Below the pieces are notes generated by a model. It saw only the letters and a list, made by a program, of their open reading frames with translations. It did not search any database and had not been told where the DNA came from. Made by a program: the position numbers and the translations under genes. A stretch of 47,091 nt of DNA from Arthrobacter globiformis (GTDB taxonomy: Bacteria > Actinomycetota > Actinomycetes > Actinomycetales > Micrococcaceae), in assembly GCF_003261175.1 (NCBI RefSeq), contig NZ_QLNP01000082.1, positions 1-47,091 of the forward strand, given 5' to 3'. Every line of letters begins with the position of its first letter. Position 1 is the stretch's first letter. This document shows positions 25,246-33,734 of this stretch, piece by piece.

Positions 25246-26103
25246 TCAGGCCTGCGGCCCCGCCGGGACCAGCCGCTGCCGCTGCTCGCCCAGCAGGTCC
25301 CCGCCGGACATCCGCATGACATCGCCGTCTTTCAGGAACGGGAAGCGGCCGGACAGTGCCACGCCCTCCGGGGTGCCGGTGGTGATGAGGTCGCCGGGTT
25401 CGAGCACCATGTACTGCGAGAGCCGGCGGACCAGCTCTGCCGGCCCGAACACCATGTCCGCCGTCGAGCTGTCCTGCCGGACCTCGTCATTGACCCAGGA
25501 AGAGAGGCGGATGCCGTCCGCATCCACTCCCTCGGCGGGCACCAGCCAGGGTCCCACCGGGTTGAAGGTGGGGCAGGATTTGCCCAGCGACCACTGCGGC
25601 CCGGAGTGCTCCAGCTGGTACTCGCGCTCAGAGACGTCGTTGGACAGGACGTAGCCCGCGATGCAGTCCGCCGCCTCGGCGTCGGATACCAGGTAGCTGG
25701 CGCGCCGGCCGATGACCACACCCAACTCCACCTCCCAGTCCACCCGCTGCGCCCCGGGCGGGATGATGACGTCGTCGTCCGGACCAACCACGGTGTTGGG
25801 ATGCTTGAAGAAGATGATGGGCCGCTCCGGCACGGGCAAGCCGGATTCTGCAGCGTGCGCGGCGTAGTTCAGCCCCACGCCGATCACTGCGCCGGGCCGG
25901 GCGATCGGCGCGCCGATCCGTTTGCCGTCGAGGGGCACCTGCGGGAGGCCGGACAGGTCTAGGTCGGTGAGCTGGCCGGCCCAGGCCGCCAGGAAGTCCC
26001 CGTCGATATCCTGGGTGACCGGCCGCAGGTCATAGGCGTGGCCGTCATCGTCAACGACCACCGGTACCTCGTTGCCCGCCGGGCCAATGCGCATCAGCCG
26101 CAT
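25246..26103 (-). CDS. Fumarylacetoacetate hydrolase-family protein
   Basis: 285 residues. The small N-terminal domain (~1-70) is followed by the FAH barrel with IGVGLNYAAHAAE, the metal ligands in DWEVELGVVIG and SNDVSEREYQ, and the C-terminal TGTPEGVALSGRF. Family members hydrolyse or decarboxylate acylpyruvates and ring-cleavage products such as oxaloacetate or oxo-heptenedioates. The exact substrate cannot be told. It lies 11 bases after uraH on the same strand, which suggests a link with the urate pathway or shared control. Confidence 0.88.
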   Translation of the reverse strand: MRLMRIGPAGNEVPVVVDDDGHAYDLRPVTQDIDGDFLAAWAGQLTDLDLSGLPQVPLDGKRIGAPIARPGAVIGVGLNYAAHAAESGLPVPERPIIFFKHPNTVVGPDDDVIIPPGAQRVDWEVELGVVIGRRASYLVSDAEAADCIAGYVLSNDVSEREYQLEHSGPQWSLGKSCPTFNPVGPWLVPAEGVDADGIRLSSWVNDEVRQDSSTADMVFGPAELVRRLSQYMVLEPGDLITTGTPEGVALSGRFPFLKDGDVMRMSGGDLLGEQRQRLVPAGPQA

Positions 26104-26114
26104 TCTGTGTCCTT

Positions 26115-26453
26115 TCAGCTGCCGCGGTAGGTGGAGTAGGCGAACGGACTCAGCAGCAGCGGCACATGGTAGTGCTCGGTACCGGTGACCTCGAAGACCA
26201 GGTCCACCTCCGGGAAGAACGTGGTGCCGCCCTGCTGGGCGTAGTAGTCGCCGGTGGCGAAGTTGAGCCGGTATTTCCCGGGGGCCAGAACCTCCGGTCC
26301 CAGGTCCTTCGCGCGGCCGTCCGCATCGGTGGTGCCGCTGCCCAGCTGAGTCCAGCTGCCGCCGTCGTTCGCGTAAAGCACGACGGCGATACCCGCCGCC
26401 GGGCGTCCGGCGCCGGTGTCCAGGACGTGGGTTGTTACATGGGAAACGCTCAT
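26115..26453 (-). CDS. uraH: 5-hydroxyisourate hydrolase
   Basis: 112 residues, a complete transthyretin-like hydrolase. SHVTTHVLDT at the N-terminus provides the family His, and the C-terminus ends with the invariant YRGS. It opens 5-hydroxyisourate, the product of urate oxidation, to OHCU; the enzyme is a cytosolic tetramer. Its ATG overlaps the uraD stop (ATGA). Confidence 0.95.
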   Translation of the reverse strand: MSVSHVTTHVLDTGAGRPAAGIAVVLYANDGGSWTQLGSGTTDADGRAKDLGPEVLAPGKYRLNFATGDYYAQQGGTTFFPEVDLVFEVTGTEHYHVPLLLSPFAYSTYRGS

Positions 26454-26947
26454 TCGCTGATCACTCCTTCCAGGCGCAGCAGGGCGATTTCGCGCAGCTG
26501 CTGCGCGACGATGGCGTCTTCCTGCGCCGGCGTGTTGGCCAGGCGCTCATTCAGCGCTGCCAGAATTTCGGGGGCCGTCCGTCCGGCGGCGCGGATCAGG
26601 AAGACCCGGCCGAATTTTTCCTCGTAGGCGCGGTTGCCGCGCGCCAGGGCGTCCGCCACCGCGGTGTCGGCCGGGTCCACGCCTGCCTGCTCGGACCGGG
26701 ACATGGCCGCCTCGGTGGTCTGCTCGGCGGGACGTTCGCCGATCCTCGGATGATGCGCCATGGCGCCTGCCACCTCGTCCGGCGTGAACGGCGCGGCGGC
26801 GGCCCGGGCGCCGTCGAGGAGCTCCTCGCGGGAGGCGAAGGGGCGCGCGGCGGCAATCTGGTCCACCCAGCGGGGGACGTCGATGCAGGGGCGCAGGACC
26901 GCGTTGGCAGCGTCCCTGTCCGCGGCATTGAATTCGGCAAGCTTCAC
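26450..26947 (-). CDS. uraD: OHCU decarboxylase
   Basis: 165 residues. The conserved HHPRIGERP (catalytic His) and the C-terminal RGNRAYEEKFGRVFLI and REIALLRLE segments identify 2-oxo-4-hydroxy-4-carboxy-5-ureidoimidazoline decarboxylase, which yields S-allantoin. The start is the GTG at 26947, with GAGG at proper spacing; a longer open frame to 27025 lacks homology. First gene of the uraD-uraH-FAH operon. No urate oxidase gene is adjacent in this window. Confidence 0.93.
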   Translation of the reverse strand: MKLAEFNAADRDAANAVLRPCIDVPRWVDQIAAARPFASREELLDGARAAAAPFTPDEVAGAMAHHPRIGERPAEQTTEAAMSRSEQAGVDPADTAVADALARGNRAYEEKFGRVFLIRAAGRTAPEILAALNERLANTPAQEDAIVAQQLREIALLRLEGVISE

Positions 26948-27046
26948 GTTGTGATCCTCAAGCAGATGCTGGCATCCATGGTGACGGCTATGCGGAGGCC
27001 CGGGTCCTCTCCCGGCGATCGACAACTCCTCACCGAGGAATCGCCG

Positions 27047-27065
27047 AGTTCCGCATCATGGAACT
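27047..27065. promoter_or_regulatory. AGTTCC-N7-GGAACT inverted repeat upstream of uraD
   Basis: A perfect 6-bp inverted repeat with a 7-base centre lies in the 260-base divergent region between uraD and the GAF kinase. TTCC/GGAA arms of this kind recur in operators of IclR-family regulators of purine catabolism. An A/T-rich stretch (27065-27090) next to it may hold the promoter. The rest of the region shows nothing else. Confidence 0.4.
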
Positions 27066-27207
27066 GTTATTTCAGCATACGTAATAGTGAAGCCGAGCAT
27101 GTCTGCCGGTGTCAAGAGACTATCGCAGGCGTTGAGGTCGGGCGGATAGTATCGGCGCCGAGGGGACTTGACGCTGGGTCGGAGTCCCGCGCGGCGACAG
27201 GGGACGG

Positions 27208-28464
27208 ATGAAAGGGGCCAGCGCTCGGACGCTCCCGGAGCAGGACATCGATCGGCAGGCCGTGCTGAAGGCGTACGGGTTGTTGCCTGGCCAGGAGGGC
27301 ACCGCCTTTCCGCCCGTCGGCGGCACTGCCCGCGCCGATACTGCCCGCACCGCCCTGGACAACCTCGTGGACCTGGCCGCGAAGCTGTGCCGGGTGCCCT
27401 ACAGCGTGGTGAACGTGATCACCGCGGACCAGCAGCGCCAGATCGCGGCGTCGGGGGTGGAACCGGGCGTCTGCTCCCGGGAGGATTCGATGTGTGCCAG
27501 GGTCTTCCTGGCCCGGGAAACCACCGTGGTCCGCGATGCATCCGGGGACCCGCGCTTTGCCAATAATCCGTTTGTGACCGGTGAGATCGCCCGCGTCCGC
27601 TATTACGCCTCGGTGCCGCTGGTAACCGCCTCCGGCTTCGTACTGGGTTCGCTGTGTGTCTTCTCCGACAGGCCGGCGGACCCCGACCCGGAGCAGATCG
27701 CCATGCTGGAGCTCCTGGCCCAGCAGGCCGTGGAGCTGCTGGAGCTCCAGCACCGGACCCTGCAGCTGAACGTGGCGCTGGACGAGGTGCGGCGGAGCAA
27801 CGCCAAGCTCGGCGAGTTCGCCGGACGCGTGAGCCACGACCTGCGTATTCCGCTGACCACGATCCTTGGCTACGTCGAACTGGGCGAGGATGATCCGGAC
27901 ATGCCGCCGGAGCACCCGGCCGCCGAGTACCTGCAGCTCATCGGTTCCAGCGGCCGGCGCATGCTCGCCATGCTCGAGGACGTGCTGGACTACTCGAAGG
28001 TGGGCGGTGCGCTGCACCAGCAACCCGTCTCGCTGCGCGAGGCCGTCTCGGACGCCGCGCGCGACCTCGGCATCCCGTTCGGGAGCGGGGCCATGCTGGA
28101 CTCCGATGACGCGCGGCTGCAAGCGGATCCGCTCCAGCTGCGCGCCCTGCTGCAGAACCTGCTCTCCAACGCCCTGAACTACCGCAGCCCGGAGCGGCCC
28201 CTGGAAATCCGGGTCACCGCGGCCTCGAACTACCACGGGACCGCGGTCCTCGTGGCGGACAACGGCAAGGGAATCAGGCCGGAGGACAGGGAGCGCGTGC
28301 TGGAGCCCCTGGTCCGCCTGCACCGGGAAGGGGACGGCCAGGGCTCCGGGCTGGGCCTGGCCACCTGCAGGCGGATCGCCCAGGCGCACGGGGGTGACCT
28401 GACCCTGACGGAGACCCTCGGCGGCGGCACCACCGTAGTGCTGACCTTTCCGGCTGTCCTGTGA
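27208..28464 (+). CDS. GAF-domain sensor histidine kinase (soluble)
   Basis: 418 residues without membrane segments: a GAF domain (~45-190, with SMCARVFLARE and ASVPLVTASGFVLGSLCV), a HisKA dimerisation helix with H210 (SHDLRIPLT), and a HATPase domain with N-box NLLSNALNY, G1 DNGKGI and G2 GSGLGL. It should autophosphorylate in response to a small-molecule or redox signal. No response regulator gene is next to it, so the partner is elsewhere or is not a classical regulator. GGGGACGG precedes the ATG. The stop overlaps the next start (GTGA), tying it to the GH26-OpgC protein. Confidence 0.92.
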   Translation: MKGASARTLPEQDIDRQAVLKAYGLLPGQEGTAFPPVGGTARADTARTALDNLVDLAAKLCRVPYSVVNVITADQQRQIAASGVEPGVCSREDSMCARVFLARETTVVRDASGDPRFANNPFVTGEIARVRYYASVPLVTASGFVLGSLCVFSDRPADPDPEQIAMLELLAQQAVELLELQHRTLQLNVALDEVRRSNAKLGEFAGRVSHDLRIPLTTILGYVELGEDDPDMPPEHPAAEYLQLIGSSGRRMLAMLEDVLDYSKVGGALHQQPVSLREAVSDAARDLGIPFGSGAMLDSDDARLQADPLQLRALLQNLLSNALNYRSPERPLEIRVTAASNYHGTAVLVADNGKGIRPEDRERVLEPLVRLHREGDGQGSGLGLATCRRIAQAHGGDLTLTETLGGGTTVVLTFPAVL

Positions 28465-30950
28465 ACAGCGCCCTGAAAGGCCCCATAGGCGGCACCGCGG
28501 GCAGCGCCGTCGTCCGCGCGTTTCTGCTGGTGCTCCTGCTCGTCCTGCTGCCAGGGGGTCCGGCGCAGGCCGCCGCGGCCCCGGCGAAGGGGGAAATTAC
28601 TGGCGCCGGGGATGGCCCGCTCTTCGGCGCCGCTCTGGAGTGGGGCGAGGACAGCGCTGCCGGTTTGGCGGAACGCCTGGGTGCGGTGCCGGCCATCTTC
28701 GGGCACGACGTTGCCTTCCCGCTGCAGGAATCCGAGAAGGTCCACATCCGCGAATTCCTACGGCAGAGTGATTCACAGGGAGCCCACGCCCTGCTGGCGG
28801 TCAAGCCCGCACGTTCCCTGGACCAGGTATCCCCCGAGGACGCAGCAGCCTTTGCCCGGACAATCGGGCAGCTCAGCGACGGCTTCCAAGGCAGGCTGTA
28901 CATGAAGTTTGCGCCGGACATGAACACCAGCTGGGTATCCTGGGGCCAGCAGCCGGAGGCGTACCAGAAGGCATTCCGGGCGGTGGCAGCTGCCTTCAAA
29001 TCCCAGGACGATGCGGGCACCGTCATGGTGTGGCAGCCCTTCCTGGGCCGCGACTACCCCTTTGCGAGGAACCGCAACGCGCCGGCCCAGGGGTCTGACG
29101 GCTTCGAGCTGCTCGACACCAACAGCGACGGACGCTGGGACGGCGCCGACGACGCCTACTCGCCGTACTACCCCGGTGACGACGCCGTGGAGTGGTCCGG
29201 CCTGGGCGCGTATCACGACGACACCGGCGGGGCGTCCGCCGTGAATACTCTTCCGGCTGAGGGCGAGCTGGCGGGCATGCTGACCGGCAGCGACGGCCGC
29301 GGCGGTTACGGCGACTTCTATGCGGACTACGCGCAGGGCCGCGGCAAGCCGCTGATGCTGCAGACGGCCGCATTCTTCAGCTCCACCACTGGCGGCCCGG
29401 CAGAGTCGGAGATCAAGCTGGCTTGGTGGAACCAGGTGCTCGCCGTCGCTTCGCCCGAAGGGTTCAAATTTATCGGTGCCGTTGTGTGGGACGAGCGGAC
29501 CAGCACCCGGGACACCGGCGTGGCAGCGATTGACTGGCGGCTGGCGGGGCAGCCCGGCATCGCCGCGGCAGCCGGCGCAAAGCTGGCCGAATCAGCGATG
29601 GTCACGGGGCCGGTGACGGCCCGCGGGAATCTTGCCGGCGACGAATCAGGCGGCGCAGGGAAAGTTCTCGGCGGAATCGGCGCGTGGACGACTGCGGGTG
29701 CCCTGGCCGCCGTCGTCGGCCTCCTCTGGCTGCTTCCCCGCTTCCTGCCACGGGTGGCCGGCTGGGCGTACGGCGATCCCGCCTCACGTGATTCCCGGGT
29801 GGACTTCCTGCGCGGCCTTGCCATTGTGTTCGTGGTGGTCAACCACGTGGGCATGACCTCACTGTTCCAGCTGTTCACCCAGGAGGCGGTGGGCTTCGTG
29901 TCCGGTGCCGAGCTCTTTGTGCTCTTTTCGGGGCTCGTGCTGGGCATGGTGTTCGGTCCCCGGGTCAGGGACAACTTCGGTGACGTGGTTGACCACACCA
30001 CCAAGCGCGCCGGCAAGCTCTACGCCACCGCGCTCACGGTGCTGATCGGGGTATTCCTGATCTCCCTCGTTCCCGCCATCAACGCGGAGACCCTGACGTC
30101 GTTCGTAGACCAGGGGACCGGCGCGGCCGGCCACGGGGGAGCGGGCCGCTCCTACGACCTGTACGCCGGGATGGATTCGCTGCTGCACTTCCCCGTGGCG
30201 CCGGAAGTCGTTCCGGGCATCCTGTTGCTGCAGTTCGGCCCCTGGCAGTTCAACGTCATGGGCCTGTACGTGATCCTGCTCCTGGCCAGCCCGCTGGTCC
30301 TCTGGGCACTGTCGCGGGGAAAGGCGCTGTGGGTGCTGGCTGCCACCACGGCCCTGTACGCGGCCGGGACCACCTTCCGGATCCGGCTCCTGCCGTCTGA
30401 ATTCGAGGATTCCTTCCCTCTGCTGGTGTGGCAGGTGCTGTTCATCGTCGGCATGGTGGCCGGCTACCACCGGCAGCGGATCATCGGCTGGCTGGCCGCC
30501 CATTCGTGGGTGGTGGTGGCCTGCACCGTGGCCGCGGCGGCCCTCGCCTTCCTGGCCTGGGGCAACCCTTACCTGGCCAACAGCTTCGACGTCCGCGTGG
30601 CCATCCTGCCGGACACGGCCTACCGTGCACTGTACGACGCCTACTTCGGCCGGACCTACCTCGGGGTGGGGCGGCTGCTGAATGTGCTGGTGCTGGTGGT
30701 GGCCGCGTATGCGCTGCTGACTGCGTACTGGAAGCCGGTCCACCGGGCCCTGGGCTGGTTTTTCATCCCGCTGGGCCGGGCCACGCTGTACGTCTTCATC
30801 ATCCACGTGGCCCTGATCGCCGTCATCGCGAATATCCCGGCCCTGCAGGAGGGCCGGGTGCTTTTCAACACCGCCGCCTACGCAGTGATCCTGGCGCTGC
30901 TCTGGGTCATGGTCCGGACCCGGTTCCTCTTCCGCATCATCCCCACCTGA
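28461..30950 (+). CDS. GH26-like domain fused to an OpgC-type membrane acyltransferase
   Basis: 829 residues. A signal sequence (~residues 18-38) is followed by an extracellular GH26-like barrel (~45-385), a membrane segment at ~408-428, and an OpgC domain from RVDFLRGLAIVFVVVNHV (R446) with about nine more membrane helices. OpgC proteins succinylate periplasmic glucans. In GH26 enzymes the acid/base Glu lies in HEMNG.W; here the site reads APDMNTSW (D153). The nucleophile strand, usually KP.ML.E, reads KPLMLQTA (Q301-T302). The barrel may therefore bind rather than cut glycans. The GTG start overlaps the kinase stop. Domain calls are fairly firm; loss of catalysis is inferred. Confidence 0.82.
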   Translation: MNSALKGPIGGTAGSAVVRAFLLVLLLVLLPGGPAQAAAAPAKGEITGAGDGPLFGAALEWGEDSAAGLAERLGAVPAIFGHDVAFPLQESEKVHIREFLRQSDSQGAHALLAVKPARSLDQVSPEDAAAFARTIGQLSDGFQGRLYMKFAPDMNTSWVSWGQQPEAYQKAFRAVAAAFKSQDDAGTVMVWQPFLGRDYPFARNRNAPAQGSDGFELLDTNSDGRWDGADDAYSPYYPGDDAVEWSGLGAYHDDTGGASAVNTLPAEGELAGMLTGSDGRGGYGDFYADYAQGRGKPLMLQTAAFFSSTTGGPAESEIKLAWWNQVLAVASPEGFKFIGAVVWDERTSTRDTGVAAIDWRLAGQPGIAAAAGAKLAESAMVTGPVTARGNLAGDESGGAGKVLGGIGAWTTAGALAAVVGLLWLLPRFLPRVAGWAYGDPASRDSRVDFLRGLAIVFVVVNHVGMTSLFQLFTQEAVGFVSGAELFVLFSGLVLGMVFGPRVRDNFGDVVDHTTKRAGKLYATALTVLIGVFLISLVPAINAETLTSFVDQGTGAAGHGGAGRSYDLYAGMDSLLHFPVAPEVVPGILLLQFGPWQFNVMGLYVILLLASPLVLWALSRGKALWVLAATTALYAAGTTFRIRLLPSEFEDSFPLLVWQVLFIVGMVAGYHRQRIIGWLAAHSWVVVACTVAAAALAFLAWGNPYLANSFDVRVAILPDTAYRALYDAYFGRTYLGVGRLLNVLVLVVAAYALLTAYWKPVHRALGWFFIPLGRATLYVFIIHVALIAVIANIPALQEGRVLFNTAAYAVILALLWVMVRTRFLFRIIPT

Positions 30951-31002
30951 CGGCGCTCACCTATGCCCGGGGGCGGCCAGGGCGCTGCGCGGGGGCGGAT
31001 GG

Positions 31003-31428
31003 TCAGGAGCCGATGGGGTCCCGCGACAGGATCCAGGTATTCGTCGCGTCCTGCCGGGTGAATGTCACGGTGGTGACCAGGGCGCGGATCAGTGCCAGCC
31101 CGCGTCCCGACTCGGCGTCCTCGCCTGGCATGGCGGGGTCGCCGTCGATGGAGGGGCTGGCGGCGCCGAAGGCGCTGACCTTGGCCCGCAGGCTCGACTG
31201 GCGGATGCAGATGTCCACGCCCAGTTCCACGGGATCTGCTGACTCCGGCTCCGCATGCTGGACCACGTTGGCGGCGGCCTCGATCACGGCGGTGGCGAAG
31301 GTCATCCGGTCCATGTCGGGAACGAAGGGGGCATCTTCCCAGAGGTCGTCCAGCTGGCCGTGCACGGCATCGACGGCTTCGGGTGTGGCCAGGCTCCGGA
31401 AGTTCCGGCGGGCCAGGACGTCAGTCAT
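31003..31428 (-). CDS. RsbW-like anti-sigma/serine kinase
   Basis: 141 residues of GHKL ATPase: N-box EAAANVVQHA at ~49-58 and the G2 loop ESGRGLALI at ~103-111. RsbW-type kinases phosphorylate a STAS partner and hold a sigma factor or another target until the STAS protein is dephosphorylated. The STAS partner gene is directly upstream and overlaps by eight bases; a PP2C phosphatase starts the same operon. Together they make a complete partner-switching set. No sigma factor gene is seen nearby, so the target is open. Ends 52 bases from the convergent GH26-OpgC gene. Confidence 0.88.
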   Translation of the reverse strand: MTDVLARRNFRSLATPEAVDAVHGQLDDLWEDAPFVPDMDRMTFATAVIEAAANVVQHAEPESADPVELGVDICIRQSSLRAKVSAFGAASPSIDGDPAMPGEDAESGRGLALIRALVTTVTFTRQDATNTWILSRDPIGS

Positions 31429-31753
31429 TGCCGAACGCCTCGGCCGCGGTGGCGTAGGACGTCAGCACGCGGTCCATGCTGGTCAGTTCCAGAACCATCT
31501 TCACCTGCGGCTGGACGGCTGCGATGCGGAGGTCACCGCCAGCCTGCCGGGCAGCCTTCAGGCAGCCGATGAGGGCTCCCAGCCCGGAAGAATCCATGAA
31601 CGCGGTATCTTCCAGGTTCACCACGATCCGGCTGGATCCAGCGGCAACAACGTCCGCCACGAACTCCCTGAGCTTGGGCGCGGACACCATGTTCAGGCGG
31701 CCGGCGGCCTTGATTTCGGCGTATGAGTCCTTGACCTCGTAACTAAGATCCAT
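31421..31753 (-). CDS. STAS-domain anti-anti-sigma factor (RsbV-like)
   Basis: A 110-residue single STAS domain with the phosphorylation motif DSSGLGAL (S55/S56). In its unphosphorylated form such a protein binds the RsbW-like kinase and releases that kinase's client. It overlaps the end of the glycosyltransferase gene by 11 bases and the kinase gene by 8, so the three should be made together. Confidence 0.9.
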   Translation of the reverse strand: MDLSYEVKDSYAEIKAAGRLNMVSAPKLREFVADVVAAGSSRIVVNLEDTAFMDSSGLGALIGCLKAARQAGGDLRIAAVQPQVKMVLELTSMDRVLTSYATAAEAFGND

Positions 31754-33734
31754 CCGTCTTCCTTTCTTCGATCAAACCCGCTGCCGGACGGGTCTCCGGC
31801 GCTGAACCCTCTAGTTCAAAACCCTTGTACAGCACCGCCCGGACCAGGATGCTCATGACCACGAGGTCGAACACCACCCAGGCCACATTGACCAACGTAC
31901 CGATCGGTTCGGACATCCCGGCGGCAAGCCGCACGATGCCCACCACCGAGGAAATGGCCAGCAGCACGGACACTACAATCTGCGGCCGGATCAGGCTCCA
32001 GCTGGGGCCGCCGGTCTGGCGGTCCTTGGGCGTGACGGCGAACCCCAGGGGACGTCCGAACCAGACGTTCCGGGCCGCCGTCGTACATGCCTTAATCCAG
32101 GTGGGAAACAGCGCCAGGCTGTACTGCTGCCCGCGCCAAGTGGGGATGCCGCGGCCGGCGATGGCAAACAGCAGCTGGTTGACCACCATGAACGGAATGA
32201 ACCGGATGAAGAAGTCGGTGCTGAGGCTGCTCACCGGCAGGATCCCGAGCAACAGGTAGATGATGGGGGCGGCAAAGTAGATCACCGCGGCGAAGCCGCT
32301 CAGGTAGGTCCACATGGTGGCGAAGTACATGAGACGCTGGCCCAGTTTGAGGCCGCGCTGCACCAGCGGGTTTTCCCGGAGCATCACCTGGATGGTGCCC
32401 TGTGCCCAGCGCAGCCGCTGCGTCAGCATGGTGGCCAGGTCCTCCGGGGCGAGGCCGTACGCGAGGACCTCATGGTGGTAGACGCTTTCCCATCCCATGC
32501 CGTGGATGCGCATGGCGGTGGCCATGTCCTCGGTCACGGAGATGGTGGCCAGCGGCATGACGGGCTGGGCTTCGCCGGTGCGTTCCACGGAAAGGGCGTC
32601 CAGCACGGCCTGCACCGATTCGATGGCGCCGAGCGGGGACCAGTCCCGGGCGGACATGCGCTGCACTGCGTCGTCGGCCACTACGGGGACGCCGGAATCG
32701 CCCACGTGCGCCAGTTCCATGGCGGCGATTTCCTCAAGGTCTGCCTGCAGCGCGGACACATCGGCCTGGACGAGCGCGTGGACAGCCTGGTCCACCTTCC
32801 TGCGTACGTGGTAGGTGATCTCGCTCAGGGACTCGCCGTCGTCGAGCCGGCGGCGGGCTTCGGTGGTGGCGGCCTCCACCTCGTCCAGCATCTGCGCCAC
32901 GAGCAGGTTGTCCGAGTCAGCCGATTTCCGGGCCTTGCGGATGGCCGACTGGGAGGCCGCCAGGGCGCGCCGGATGCTCTTTTCCGTCTCCTTCACGTAC
33001 CCCACCAGGCCCAGCTGCATGAGGGCCTCGCGGCGGAGGATGGCATTGGAGCCACAGAAGAAGGCCGCGTTCCAGCCGTCCTTGCCCTGCTGGATGGGGC
33101 CGTAGAACAGCGGCGCCTGGCTGCCAAGGGGATCGCTGGCGGGGACGTTGCTGAAGTACTGGGGCGTCTGCACCAGCGCAACCTTGGGGTGGGTAAAGTA
33201 GCCCAGCGTTTTGTCGAGGATGTCCGGCTCGGGGATCTGGTCGGCGTCGAGGATCAGCAGGAACTCACCCTCGGTGACCATCAGGGCGTTGTTGAGGTTG
33301 CCCGCCTTCGCATGGCGGGGCATGTTCTGCCAGTCCGCGCTCCGGGTGACGTACCCCAGCCCGTGCTCCTCGGCGAGCCGGCGCATCTCGGGGCGGGCGC
33401 CGTCGTCGAGGATCCAGGTGCTGTGCGGATGCCGGATGCGCTTCGCGGCGAGGGCCGTGGTCATCACCAGGTCCAGCGGCTCGTTGTAGGTGGTGATGAA
33501 GACGTCCACGGTGGCGTCGGCCGGAGCCCGGGGCGCGGCCTTGCGGATCTTCAGGCGCCACACGGTCATGCCGAACAGCATGACGTCAATGAGGCTGTAG
33601 GTCTCGGCGGCCACGAGCGGGACGGCGATCCACCAGGCATCCCAGTTCAGCGAGGCCAGCCAGCGCCAGGCGATGTAGTTGATCCCCAGAATGACCGTCA
33701 GGAGCACCACCACCCGGGTCCAGAAACGCGTCAC
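31743..33734 (-). CDS. BcsA-like processive glycosyltransferase with a helical insertion
   Basis: 663 residues: two N-terminal membrane helices, a GT2 catalytic domain, and four or five C-terminal helices. All processive-synthase motifs are present: DDG at 110-112, HAKAGNLNNA at 141-150, DAD at 163-165, TED at 401-403 and QRLRW at 439-443. The DxD-to-TED distance (~238) is far more than the ~100 of cellulose synthase, because residues ~245-398 are an added Ala/Glu/Arg-rich, probably coiled-coil segment. The product is a beta-linked glycan of unknown sugar. No PilZ domain is seen, so c-di-GMP control is not evident; instead the gene lies between a PP2C regulator and a STAS/RsbW pair. The GTG start overlaps the preceding stop (GTGA). 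Confidence 0.88.
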   Translation of the reverse strand: MTRFWTRVVVLLTVILGINYIAWRWLASLNWDAWWIAVPLVAAETYSLIDVMLFGMTVWRLKIRKAAPRAPADATVDVFITTYNEPLDLVMTTALAAKRIRHPHSTWILDDGARPEMRRLAEEHGLGYVTRSADWQNMPRHAKAGNLNNALMVTEGEFLLILDADQIPEPDILDKTLGYFTHPKVALVQTPQYFSNVPASDPLGSQAPLFYGPIQQGKDGWNAAFFCGSNAILRREALMQLGLVGYVKETEKSIRRALAASQSAIRKARKSADSDNLLVAQMLDEVEAATTEARRRLDDGESLSEITYHVRRKVDQAVHALVQADVSALQADLEEIAAMELAHVGDSGVPVVADDAVQRMSARDWSPLGAIESVQAVLDALSVERTGEAQPVMPLATISVTEDMATAMRIHGMGWESVYHHEVLAYGLAPEDLATMLTQRLRWAQGTIQVMLRENPLVQRGLKLGQRLMYFATMWTYLSGFAAVIYFAAPIIYLLLGILPVSSLSTDFFIRFIPFMVVNQLLFAIAGRGIPTWRGQQYSLALFPTWIKACTTAARNVWFGRPLGFAVTPKDRQTGGPSWSLIRPQIVVSVLLAISSVVGIVRLAAGMSEPIGTLVNVAWVVFDLVVMSILVRAVLYKGFELEGSAPETRPAAGLIEERKTDGS

